From Mucidula mucida (taxonomy: Eukaryota; Basidiomycota; Agaricomycetes; Agaricales; Physalacriaceae), in contig JADNYV010000288.1 of NCBI GenBank assembly GCA_015501055.1, positions 1-43,960 of the forward strand: DNA of 43,960 bases, in the 5' to 3' direction. Below are positions 1 to 9,337 of this stretch, one piece after another. The position numbers and the translations under genes were made by a program. The notes beneath the pieces were generated by a model. The model saw nothing but the letters and a program-made list of their open reading frames with translations. It was not told the DNA's origin and searched no databases. Within the stretch, counting starts at the first letter, position 1. Every line of letters begins with the position of its first letter.

Positions 1-720
1 GTTCAACACCTGATGCAAGGTACCAGGCTTGGCATCCATCCCTTCTCTCCTCCCTCCCAGTCGCCGTTCCCGCCGCTTCGTAGGCGGTCAAGGGAGTGCT
101 CGTGGTGCTACGAGCGACAATGTCAATATTCATGACGCACGCTTGAAGCGCCGATGAAACCATCTTGGTACGCGCATTATAGATGTCTTCAATCTCATCC
201 GTGTATGTGCTTGCTTCAATCGCGCGCAATAATCTAATATTTCCATAGCTTGTCATGTGAGCATGGGGAGGCACGGCGATGAGTCAATCTGCGTGCCCTT
301 GTAGGCGATGACACGAGGAGAGTGTGCGCCAACTATTTTCGCTTTCTTTACCGCCGATAGGGTTAGAGAGAATGGTGCGCGCGTACTGTAATATTACAAA
401 GATGGCATAAACATGCTCTCGTATTATGCCTCGAGTCGCGACCTTGCATGCATCTTGCCCTTGATGCCGAGAGGGATTTTGATTCCAGCCAGCCTTCGAT
501 GGACATTCTGCAAAGCCACCCGACAGTGGCAGGAATGAACCTGGAGAGTCTCCCGTGTCAGTTACGCGTTGTCGGAGTCATGTCGCGATAACGGAGCCGC
601 AAGCAGACCTGCATTCATAGGGTCTACTAACGCCATCCAGAACATTTCAAGCAACTTATGCATTGTTTCCCATTCAATTTGCACTCTTTGTGGGGAGAGG
701 AGCACCAGTTAAATGGTGAG
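1..720 (+). repeat. Segmental duplicate, copy 1 (orphan promoter-like block)
   Basis: This block matches 11494-12430 over most of its length. Shared blocks begin with GTTCAACACCTGATGCAAGG and include the tract around 168-240 (matching 11960-12030) and 536-690 (matching 12265-12400). In the second copy the block leads directly into the type II pseudokinase gene at 12467, so it includes that gene's upstream region. Here no plus-strand gene follows; a minus-strand type I gene ends at 846 instead. I infer a duplicated upstream region that lost, or never carried, its gene. No other coding signal is seen in 1-845. Confidence 0.75.
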
Positions 721-845
721 TTGCTCGATGGAGAATAGACTGCCATTTTGCCATATCGGTGTGATTTGCCAAGTGAGGTCTACTACTCCGATGATGATAG
801 TGGTGCGCACGTGAACATTCGGTACATGCTAAGTATCTAAATTCA

Positions 846-2016
846 TCATCGTTGTTGCTTACGCCGAGTGTGCCAAGTCCTGGAGATCACATTCGCATCT
901 GACGCCCACTCCATGAACTGCGATGCACTTGACGATGCACGATCACCCGACGCCAGTAGATACACAGACAGGAGACTAGTGACGACGGACTCGCCTTGAC
1001 TGGTCGCAAAACGGCTGTATAACTTGACGCTGGCTTTTAGCTCTTCAATAGTTTCGAAAATGGATCTATTGGCAAAGCCAATGACCACGGCCTTGTCATC
1101 ATCATTGATGATGATATTGGCAAGAGGAACATGCTTCAGGAATACGTGGGCACTGTCCAATGGGTCGAACGTGTCGATGATAGACGAAAACTAGGGAAAT
1201 CAATAAACTGCATGCGTACGCAAGTTCAGTACGTACGATCTTTTGCAGTCTCCGTAAATGCTCCCTCTTGTCGCTTTCGGCGGCCTCCTTGTAGCGATTG
1301 GCCAGATCGTACAGCGTATCGCCTTGTATGTATTCCATAATCAGAACGTGCGCCTGCTCCCCATTTGGCATGACAACCTATCGACAATTATATCAGCCGG
1401 ATTGACGTGTCGAGATGTTGCGAGAGTCAACTACCTCAAACTTCCCAAAGTACCAAGGGACTTGAGCGCCTTGACAGGAGGCCAGCCCATTGCGAAAAAT
1501 CCAGTCCTCCGAGAATGCGAGTTGTCGAGCACTGGGAGAGATACTCCAAGGGTCTTCCCTACCCGGATGGGGAGGAGGCAGCAGTGATGGCTGAACAATC
1601 TTCAAAACGACGCACTCCAGCATTGTCTCGTCTGAGTGAGTACTGCTTTCCCCGACTGTAGTTACTTGGGCCACCCACACCTGCGAGAAGTGCGAGTCCC
1701 TAGTTCTATCTTCATTCATTCTTTGGATAGCGAAATCTAGAGTGAAGCGAAAGTCGCCGCCATGGCGCGCGAAATTGGGAATCGGGCGAGCATTGGGAGC
1801 AGCCCCCGTCGAATGCAGAGCCGGAATGTTGGAAATGAAGGACCAATCCTCGGCCAGGGGGTTGAAGTACGCCGACTGACGATTTTCGTAGAGGGTAAAG
1901 CAATGCTCCGACATTACCACCTCTCCCTCGACATCGGTTTCCGGTAAATCAATGTCCTGTTCAAAATAAGGTGTTCCTTCAATAAAGACAATCGGTTCAC
2001 CGGATATAGTAGACAT
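846..2016 (-). CDS. Type I kinase-like protein, probable pseudokinase
   Basis: Three exons: 2016-1435, 1377-1237 and 1190-846. Introns 1378-1434 and 1191-1236 are GT-AG and phase 0; the product is about 355 residues. Exon 1 has an acidic N-terminus, an HVW/QVWVA strand and a VVLKI segment that fits the beta-3 lysine strand of a kinase N-lobe. Exon 2 carries MPNGEQAHVLIMEYI, which fits beta-5 and the hinge. Exon 3 carries the remains of the catalytic loop, FLKHVPLANIII, where HRD has become LKH, followed by VVIGFANR, where the DFG aspartate is glycine. Lys and the loop Asn remain but both acidic catalytic residues are lost, so phosphotransfer is unlikely. A TATA-like box lies about 65 nt upstream. 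Paralogs at 14147 and 17396 share both intron positions. Fold assignment is by motif pattern only. Confidence 0.8.
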
Positions 2017-2077
2017 TCTAGCGATGTTTGTCTTTCGAGACGAGCTGTGGGTTGCATAGAAGCCATGCAGAGGTCGC

Positions 2078-2086
2078 CTTATATAG
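2078..2086 (-). promoter_or_regulatory. TATA-like box of the type I gene ending at 846
   Basis: On the minus strand the sequence reads CTATATAAGG about 65 nt upstream of the ATG at 2016. Comparable boxes precede the other family members, which supports the start choice. Confidence 0.5.
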
Positions 2087-2261
2087 ACAAGGAAACATCA
2101 CGTGCAATGCGGAACGGAGTAGGTGCCGTTCTTCGCGTCTTTCCCTTGCCATGAGGGCTGCTAGCTGCCCGCACCGGATTCGGCTAACTCAAGAACGGCA
2201 GTCGAACAAATGGCTCCAGCGTCAAGACGGAAATGGTATCTGTTTTTTTGTTATCTCTGGT

Positions 2262-2990
2262 GTGTTTGCAGATCCGTAGGTTCGTACCGTCCTGACAATC
2301 TCTAACAGGCGCGCGGGTGCTCACTGCTCCGTTTGAAACGACCGCGCTTCAGCTTGCCATGATCACTATCCCCCTCGCATTTTCGAAAACCCTCGACAAG
2401 CGCCATCTACATCAACAATCGATCGAACGCAGGTCCCTCTCCGAATAAGAAATGCCAAATGCTACTGCACTTGTCGATTGGGCGGCCAAATTCTACTGCC
2501 GCACACCTGGCCCTTGCGGGAGATGCTTGTCGTGATGAGGGGGACTACGAGTATCATATCAGGCAAAATTACGCGCAATGGACTCTACGAAACTCGGACG
2601 ATTGGCTATGCCCCATATTCCCAATGCGATCTGCCGCGCCTTCACACATCCTGCCTGTCCGCGTTTATCAGCGACATATCATCGTCATGACCCGTCTTCG
2701 TCTCCGAACGCGTTTGGAATAGGTTCAACACCTGATGCAAGATGCCAGGCCGGCATCCATCCTATCCTCCTTCCCAGGGGCCGTTCCCGCACGGCCACAT
2801 GCAGAAATCCAACTTGTTTGATTTTGTGGACGTCATCCGCGCAACTGTGGCAGTCAGGTCCTTCGCGAGTACGCACACACGACAAGGACACCGTGACGAG
2901 CGACAAAACGGTGCGTTCTACCTTAGCCGAGTTATTTTCCTTCGACCATACTGCAGGCTGAATCGCGCTCTACCGATGGTGCAAATGTTA
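2262..2990 (+). repeat. Dispersed repeat R, copy 1
   Basis: The tract matches the repeat copies at 10827-11780 (+), 34716-35402 (-) and 35415-36000 (-). Shared landmarks are the segment around GTTTGAAACGACCGCGCTT, the segment ACGAAACTCGGACGATTGG, and the 3-prime tail GTTCAACACCTGATGCAAG at about 2723. It lacks the 49-nt GT-AG segment present in copy 2; the junction is near 2561. The short open frames in it do not form a recognisable protein. Positions 2017-2261 hold only the upstream region of the preceding gene. Confidence 0.75.
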
Positions 2991-3308
2991 GGACGGTTGT
3001 GTTTGAATGCACCCAAAAAAATAAACGTTCATCGTTGTACTATGATGCGCCAGTTTCACTTTCGGGCACAGGATATGTACGGAGGAAAATCAATATGTAC
3101 GCTGTCGCCCCATTTCTTGAGATGGTCATAATGTTTCTTGCAACAATTGACCAATTCGTTCAAAATCTTCTTTTCATCCATAGCCTCCGCCTCTGCCTCA
3201 GAAACGGAGAGCTCGAAAAATCCGCTCAGTTCCATAAAGACAATCGACATCGGTCTTCCATCGTCCTTGCAGACAATTATGATATCTTCCATATCTGAGT
3301 TTAGAGTA

Positions 3309-3552
3309 CTGTAGCGTTTCAACCGTAACTTCACAGCCTGTGACCCATTATGGTCTGAAGTTACAGCGAACAGCTTCACAGACCCTTAAATTGCCTTTTT
3401 TGGACAGTTCCGCTTATAGCGGGACCTGAAATTTCCTTATTTGGAGGCTCGTGCCTGACCAAAGTGGTCCGTGACCCGTTATGATGTATATATAGCTTCA
3501 CTTCAAAGACCCCCGTGACCCGTTATGTGAATTTGCGGTCGAAACGCTACAG
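3309..3552. mobile_element. 244-bp MITE with TA target duplication
   Basis: Terminal inverted repeats start CTGTAGCGTTTC at both ends and match in about 24 of 27 positions. TA dinucleotides flank both ends, at 3307-3308 and 3553-3554. There is no coding capacity. The interior carries three copies of a GTGACCCRTTATG-like motif. TA target choice suggests mobilisation by a Tc1/mariner or pogo-type transposase, which is an inference because no such source is present in the window. It sits inside exon 3 of the type II pseudokinase. Confidence 0.85.
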
Positions 3553-3699
3553 TAAATATGGATCTGCCTTGAAGCATCTGAATAGCCGTGTCAAATGCGC
3601 GTATCTGAAAGACGTGAGTAAACAAGCAGTCGTTGCGAACGACAATATGCTCACCGTGGGTTTTGCATCATTCAAATAGCGCAGCCACCGGTAGAGTCG

Positions 3700-3925
3700 G
3701 ACGCGAGTATAGAATAAAAAAAGTACTCACGAATAAACTCATACTCATCATGCAAGCCAAGAGTATACTCGCACGTGAGTAGAGTAGAGTCTAGAGTCTA
3801 TGGTGAGTCTAGAGTTTCAGTTTGGGGCCACGAATACTCGATAGACTCATACTCATAAATATTCGTGAATACTCATGAGTATTCTTATATTCGTGAGTAT
3901 TCGTGAGTATTCAGCTCCTAATATA
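3700..3925. repeat. Left subterminal GAGTAT-type motif array of the hAT element
   Basis: Many short motifs of the GTGAGTAT, ACTCAT and TAGAGTC types are packed just inside the left end. Subterminal arrays in hAT elements commonly bind transposase. A matching array lies inside the right end. Confidence 0.7.
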
Positions 3926-3941
3926 TATTTTTTGAACAAAA

Positions 3942-4028
3942 TGAACCCCGTGAGCATTGAACCCACGGAGCTCAGCCATTTCTGTGCATCAGCACAACAA
4001 CGAGTATAACCACTGCGCCAAAAGGGCA
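3942..4028 (-). other. tRNA-like sequence (A box and B box) inside the hAT element
   Basis: On the minus strand TGGCGCAGTGG at 4020-4010 fits the polymerase III A box and GGTTCAATGC at 3963-3954 fits the B box. A five-pair T arm, GTGGG-TTCAATG-CTCAC, with a 7-nt loop is visible. The acceptor arms do not pair well and the anticodon stem is imperfect (TGTGC/GCACA with a small loop), so a functional tRNA is doubtful. A tRNA remnant or a SINE head is more likely. Confidence 0.45.
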
Positions 4029-4245
4029 TATTCATTATACAATTTCAGTCCAGATCACACATAATTAGGTAAAATGCCATTAGCAAAAAAAAGGACAAAG
4101 GCCATGAAGGCCATACAAAATGTTGTGCTACAAACAAACCTGATGCGAGTACTGTTGCGAAGCGACGCATACGACGCATCAGGTGAAGAGTATGATACAT
4201 CTAATATACAAAAAAACTACAAAATCGTCCACAAAAACGAATACT

Positions 4246-6535
4246 CTACAGTCCGTGAGGAAGAAGGGGTGCGCGCCCGAAAACTGTAACGTAACAGTCC
4301 ACATAGTACTCAGCTAATCCGTACTCAACAGTCCGCATTTCCCGTTCTGACATCAGAGAGCCACAGATCAACTTGTGAGCGGCCTGTGAAGTTCCCGCCG
4401 GCATTGGTGGAACACGACACCAGCGTCGCATCACCCGGTACAAAGCAGCCAGGACAGACGCGCGTCCCGTAAACGTTGCTGCCGCCAGCCCCATCCGACC
4501 CCAGTCAATGCTCTCCGGGACGACTCGGCCGTTGAAAAGTGCACCGAGAATCTGCATCTGGCGGTCACCGAAAGACGAGGCATCCAAATTGTCGTAAGGC
4601 ACTGCTTGCCCAAGCTCCGTGTCAGGTTGCGGATCGTTGAAGCCCACGGGCTTGAGGTCGTAGCAAAGGCGGTCGAGCGCGAGGAACTCGTAGCGGAAAT
4701 TGGTCTCGAATAACTCCCAAAGAATTTCCCGGCAAACATGCTGAGCAGGTAAAACATTCGGTTGTAGCTGTTCTCCTTGCCAAGTCGCCGACGCAGTAGA
4801 AAGGTTGGACAGGTCGACAGAGCCCTAGAGCGACAGGGTTATTTCAAGTCAAATAGATAGAAGAGAAAAAATCCACACCTGCATTGAACCCGCTTCTATA
4901 CACTTTGATAGCTCCTGTCGGACTTCTTCGTGAGCCTTTGCTGCCCATCCATCTCCTTTAGACCCGTGTAACTCGAGCCCCAACACACGCCGCCAAACTG
5001 GTGCTGCCAACGGCTCGAATACCGACGACTGCAGACGATAATGAAGAATGGTGCGCAGTTTGAGATACGTTAGGAGCATGAAAGCCCTCGTCGTCTCGTT
5101 CTCGACATTGGCGATGACATTCGGATCAGGAAGGGCATAACCTCTGCGAACACCAGAGGGCAACGGGCCTGATGGTTGGCGGTTTCCACCGGCGCGCTTG
5201 AGCGCTGCCATCCAAGTAGGCAAGGCGCGGGGCATCAAGGGCGACTGCGTATCCTCGAACTTGTTACGGTCGGGCTTATTGGCACTGAGTGCTTTTGAGC
5301 GAGAAGAATCTATGCGAAGGGAATGAGTTATCGGCCAAAGAAATGTATGAAAACACATACATGGTGCGGGACGTTTTGATGAACGAGACGAAGAATGTTT
5401 TGCCGGGGACGATGATGAAGACACCGTTTGGATCGGAGATGCTGATGCGCGAGGAGTATCGGACTTGGATGAAGATGCAGTGGGAGGGGTGAAAGGCAAG
5501 ATTTCACCATGGCTGTGGTAAATACTTGGCGGCGATGCCATCTTGCGAATATAGGCTGCCATCGCCCGATACCGTTCGAGCGAGCCGCTGCTGCCGACAA
5601 AGATGACAGGATGAGGAGGATTTGCTTGCTTGTAGGAGACGCCGATATTCTGAAAGCGCCGAACAGGCGGCGGCCCATCGTCAAACCACTTGTCGACACG
5701 GATTCCTGTCTCTGCACCAAGTCGTCGAGAGAGCCAGACAGGCACGCCCGCCTGCAAATAACGTTAGTCACGGCTAGGTAAGTGAATGAACAGGACTCAC
5801 TCTGTACAAACTCTCCGCCTCCTCCAATCTATCAGTGAGGGCACCAATAACATCGAGAAGCGGCTCGATGCGACCAGTGAAGTGATAATACGGCTCGCGG
5901 GCTTGGAGGAACCAGGTTAAGCGTGCGTCGAACTCAAGGATAATGCGCTGGGTCATCCGCCAAGTCATTAACGACTCATCGAATGACGCCGGACAGGTGA
6001 AGCGCCCGAACAGGTATTTGAGGCGTGGGACAAAGTCACTGAGCTGTCTATCTTCACGGATGAGCGTGGCGTCTTCGGCGCTGAGGCCGCTGACCACCTT
6101 CGACAGACGGTCGCGGGCCATTTTCCACACTCCGCGAAGAAGATCGACCCATTTAGCATTGATTACACCCAGCCCGCTGGAAGCGTCCTGCGAAGTGCGT
6201 TCAAATTCGACAGTAGAGGGGGACAGCCAGAGGATATGGTCGTTGCCGGTAGAGGGGAAGCGGATGAGGGCGAGGTGTGGTACACGAGTGTCAAAAGGTT
6301 GGGGATGGTAGAGAGGATCGTCGTGACCAAAGTGTCCGTCGGCAAGCATGTTGATTTCCCGCACGCCGACGAGAGGCAATGCAATGTGGTTCGAGTTGGG
6401 GGACGTAACGACAATGTTTTCCGAAATGAAGCGATACCCAACCTTCCCCTCGTAGGATTTGAGCTCTGCTCACTCGAAGTCAGTGTCCTGAAGTCTGGAA
6501 ATAAATAATGACTTACCGGGCGTTGTGGTAGTCAT
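4246..6535 (-). CDS. Passenger gene of unknown function in the hAT element
   Basis: Four exons: 6535-6517, 6465-5801, 5751-4879 and 4824-4246. Introns of 51, 49 and 54 nt are all GT-AG and phase-consistent, giving an open frame of about 711 residues. The short first exon (MTTTTP) is the least certain part. Readable segments include GREINMLADGHFGHDDP-like text in exon 2, AGVPVWLSRR at the start of exon 3, a Ser/Lys-rich low-complexity region in the middle of exon 3, and a C-terminal region around ETNFRYEFLALDRLCYD. I see no transposase, kinase or known catalytic motif. It seems to belong to a class of large uncharacterised agaricomycete proteins, but that is recollection, not a search. It lies wholly within the transposon, divergent from the transposase remnant, so it is either captured host DNA or an accessory element gene. 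Its frame is undamaged, suggesting recent function. Confidence 0.75.
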
Positions 6536-7016
6536 CGATAAGCAAGATGCGTCTACATAGCGAAGTAAGTATGTATCGTTGTTGGGAAGAGAGTGACTCC
6601 ATACCTCGCGCGAGGGAACGTGAAAATAGATTCCTCAAAGATAACGCGCCTCAAGGGCGATCAAACCCGCGGTATCCGTCCTTGTCTCGTTCCTGGGAGC
6701 TCGATCCCGCCGTCCTAGTTGTCGGGTCCCGACTCTTTTGCCGTCGTTGAGACAGAAAAAAGCGAATGGATGGTTTGTGGTCGTTGAGACACACAAGTCC
6801 AATTGTCTTTAAGACAATCGGAATTACCAGATGCGATATTAAATCGCACGGCAGTGGCGAGGTAAGATTGCGGAAGGAACAGGATGGGAGAAAGGGAGAA
6901 CAAGAGAGAGAAAAGATGGGAGATCGGCACTTAATTGGCGTGTTAACCGGTCCCGCCAACCCCGGTCCAGTCACACGGTACCAATTTTGGTAGTCAGGCT
7001 GCACGATATCTATGCT
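6536..7016. other. Spacer between passenger gene and transposase remnant
   Basis: No coding exon is supported. The tract could contain the promoter of the minus-strand passenger gene. It includes a purine-rich run at about 6865-6925 and ends at a plausible splice acceptor, CTGCAG at 7015-7020, ahead of the transposase fragment. The N-terminal and catalytic parts of a hAT transposase are absent here. Confidence 0.5.
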
Positions 7017-7850
7017 GCAGTTCATTCCTTCCCAGCCGTGTCTCAGACAGATCCATTCGATGCTTTTATTTCAGCGGACGCCACGGATGACGATGGAATC
7101 GATTACTGGGTTTCGAAGTCCGCACCGCACAATGCGGAGTTTATCACCCCACAACAAGCCCTTGCCCGGATGGCTCTCGACTTCTTGAGCTGTCCCGCCA
7201 CTAGTACTGATGTCGAACGACTCTTCTCGCACAGTGGTCTTGTCGTCTCCAAACGACGACACAATCTCGCTGCGGACTCAATTCGAGAGACCACGATACT
7301 TGGACAGTGGCTTGCCATTGAGGATCTTGTCCCCGAGCAGAAGATTGCGAAGTTCTTGCACAATCGGAAGTTACGGAAGAAGGATTTGAATGAGGACCTC
7401 TCGACCGACTGGACGGATTCGGATGCAGACGCAGACGGAGGTGACGATTCCTCGGAGGATGCTGCACCGATGGATGTTTCCGATTCAGAGGTGGAGGTTG
7501 TCGAGGAGGTTGTCGAGGAGGATGAGGTTGTCGAGGAGGACGAGGTGGTTGACGAGGATGAGGTGGTTGACGAGGATGGGGATGATGTTGAGGAGAACTT
7601 GTGGACCAAGAGGAAGGGGAAGGGCAAGGCTGTTGCACAGTCGGAGGAGATGGACTTTTCTGATTTCCGCGATGGTATGGATCCTGTCTCAGAGTTTGAC
7701 ACGGGTCATGATGGTGATGTTGAGATTGACGATGATGACGATGATCTCTATGAAACGATTGAGCAGGTAGTTTTGGTTCGACGGCGCAAGCCTGCTTCTT
7801 CACCTCAGGATACTACTGATATGGATGCTACTGATATGGATATAACTTGA
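7017..7850 (+). pseudogene. hAT transposase C-terminal dimerisation domain (truncated)
   Basis: The frame contains the hAT dimerisation signature: FLSCPATSTDVERLFS followed by SKRRHNLAADS and the TTILGQWL helix. Upstream text (DPFDAFISADATDDDGIDYWVS) fits the segment normally just ahead of this domain. No ATG suits a complete protein, and the BED finger and catalytic core are missing, so this is the last exon of a truncated transposase or an accessory dimerisation protein. The C-terminus is strongly acidic, with imperfect VVEEDE/VVDEDE repeats at 7490-7590, then a K/R patch (KRKGKGK) and a second acidic tract. It reads toward the right end of the element. Confidence 0.85.
7490..7590 (+). repeat. 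Coding minisatellite of Val/Glu/Asp codons
   Basis: Imperfect tandem units of 15-18 nt, such as GTCGAGGAGGATGAGGTT and GTTGACGAGGATGAGGTG, encode acidic VVEEDE-like repeats in the transposase tail. Length variation is expected here. Confidence 0.7.
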
Positions 7851-7904
7851 TACACTTACGACCTACTTACTTTAATCTTCACTGTCTTTATGTTTGAATT
7901 TGCT

Positions 7905-8100
7905 TGCTGATACGTGAGTATACTCGAGTATACTCGGATCGTACTCGAGTACTCGAATACTCGAGACTCATGAAGTACTCTCGAGTAGAGTAGATATTCG
8001 AGTAGAGTCTCGAGTGAAGACTCGAGTCTTGAGTATTGGGTTTGAGGTAAGAGTTACTCATACGATGAGTCCGAATATACTCGAGTATGGACTCGTGTCC
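7905..8100. repeat. Right subterminal ACTCGAGTA-type motif array of the hAT element
   Basis: At least ten ACTCGAG/GAGTAT-type motifs in both orientations crowd the final 200 bp of the element, mirroring the left end. They are likely transposase binding sites by analogy with other hAT elements. Confidence 0.7.
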
Positions 8101-9045
8101 ATCTCTAGCCACCGGGGGTTAGCCTCAAGGTCCTTGATCGGCTTTTCAATGTTGGTGTGTGCATCCGTCAGACTGGCAACCCGGAGGAGATCTTCCCCCA
8201 TTTTCTTGCGCTCGTTGCGCAGAAGAGTGTCGTACTCTTCTTGACTGATAGGAAGTATCAGTTCCGGGCTTGTACTTTCGTCGAGCCACGCGTCCATTGG
8301 CTTTCCCTCGACATGTTCAACGATCAGGACACATGCCACCTCACCGGTAGGCATCATGAGCTAAGACTCGTTATGATTAATTTCCTTCGACACGGAACGT
8401 TGAACATGAGGTGGCCTACCTTGTGTAGTCCGAGGCAATAAGGCAAGACGTAACCTTGCAGATCCTGCCACTTCTCGTATAATCTTGAGCCAGAATGTTG
8501 AGGGGATCAGGATCCTCGATCTGTACTCGGCCGTCTACAGTGTGCTCTACGTCCGACCGCCAATCCGGCGTAGTAAGGCGAGACCGTTGAAGTACTTTGA
8601 CACGGACCCGACCTAATGAGGTCCGTGTTTTGTCGCCCAGAGCAACGACTTCGGCCATCCAAATGTGACAAGCATTCATCTGGGGCTTTTGGATCATATT
8701 TTGCAGAACAAGCTCTCCCACGAAAGACTCGGCACCAGACTGCGAGAAGCGGGGAGGCAAACGTGCTGAGGGTTCTCCGTCAACCTGTGCGGTCTCGTTC
8801 CGCGCGACATGGGGCAAGCAGACTGGTGTAGTAGTGAGGCGAGACCCTATGCGGAGCGGAAGTCTCTCCGATTGTCGAAGTAAAGCCTTGAGTTCATCGA
8901 GGTACTTTTCCACTGCGGCAGAGGATTCAAACGTTTTATAGTGGTCTTTGAAAGTAAGAGGAATTTCCTGGGGAGGAATTGGAGAACAAGCTGTATTGTC
9001 GAGGGAGGTCATTTTTTGAGTGGTGGTTTGAAGGTAAGGGTGCTG

Positions 9046-9053
9046 TATTTATA
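9046..9053 (-). promoter_or_regulatory. TATA-like box of the interrupted type II gene
   Basis: TATAAATA on the minus strand lies about 34 nt upstream of the ATG at 9012. The promoter of this disrupted gene therefore looks intact. Confidence 0.55.
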
Positions 9054-9289
9054 CAAGGACGGACTGCGGAGATTGAAATTTGAAGGGAGGGAACAAGGAC
9101 ACTGCTGCGGATATATATCAGTGGAACCAGAGAGCAGATCGATGGCTGATGGTCGCTTAACACAGCCTGTCATGAGTGCCTCGCGCTCGGCCATGTTGAA
9201 CATGTGTTCACAATGGCGCGTCGAAAGGACTAGTACGTTCGATTTGATAAGACCCCCATGTAAACAATGACCACCGCAGTCCTTGAAAT

Positions 9290-9298
9290 GATATATAA
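9290..9298 (+). promoter_or_regulatory. TATA-like box of the 9338 gene
   Basis: ATATATAAG lies about 40 nt upstream of the ATG at 9338. The 325-nt interval 9013-9337 thus serves two divergent genes and shows nothing else. Confidence 0.5.
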
Positions 9299-9337
9299 GA
9301 ACAATTGGGCTCTCAGAACCAAAAGCTTTCATACAAG

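Larger units (their letters stand above)
3692..8107. mobile_element. hAT-like DNA transposon, 4416 bp, with 8-bp target duplication
   Basis: The element is bounded by identical 8-mers GCCACCGG at 3684-3691 and 8108-8115. Its ends form imperfect inverted repeats fitting TAGAGNNGGACNCGAGT (14 of 17 identical). An 8-bp duplication and TAG-type ends are typical of hAT elements. It contains a hAT C-terminal dimerisation domain (7017-7850) but no visible BED finger or DDE catalytic core, so it is probably non-autonomous. It also contains a multi-exon gene on the minus strand (4246-6535), a tRNA-like sequence, and GAGTAT/ACTCGAG-rich subterminal arrays at both ends. It is inserted in exon 2 of the type II pseudokinase. 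Confidence 0.92.
3056..9012 (-). pseudogene. Type II kinase-like gene interrupted by a hAT element and a MITE
   Basis: Exon 1 runs 9012-8420, starting MTSLDN as in the paralog at 12467. Intron 1 is 8361-8419. Exon 2 starts at 8360 with LMMPTGEVACVLIVEHVEG and continues across the hAT insertion into 3683-3655. Intron 2 is 3605-3654 (GTGAGC to TTTCAG). Exon 3 is 3604-3553, resumes after the MITE and ends at 3056. Across the hAT footprint, reading NPRW on one side and LRYLNDAK on the other matches KWTQYLADAK in the paralog; across the MITE, IFT joins LNSDMEDIII. Besides the insertions there is a frameshift near 8480: DY is followed out of frame by YEKWQDLQG, matching YEDMKELQG elsewhere, consistent with loss of about 7 nt. 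HRD is replaced (around TLNSDMEDI) and DFG reads MEL. The copy is therefore dead as one gene, though a truncated transcript from 9012 is possible. Confidence 0.85.

Noticed and set aside
3942..4028. Functional tRNA gene
   Set aside because: The acceptor stem does not pair and the anticodon arm is irregular, so it is reported only as tRNA-like.
7905..8100. GAGTAT-rich tract considered as a telomeric or CRISPR-like repeat
   Set aside because: Motifs are irregularly spaced, in both orientations, and paired with a matching tract at the other hAT end; subterminal transposase sites explain it.
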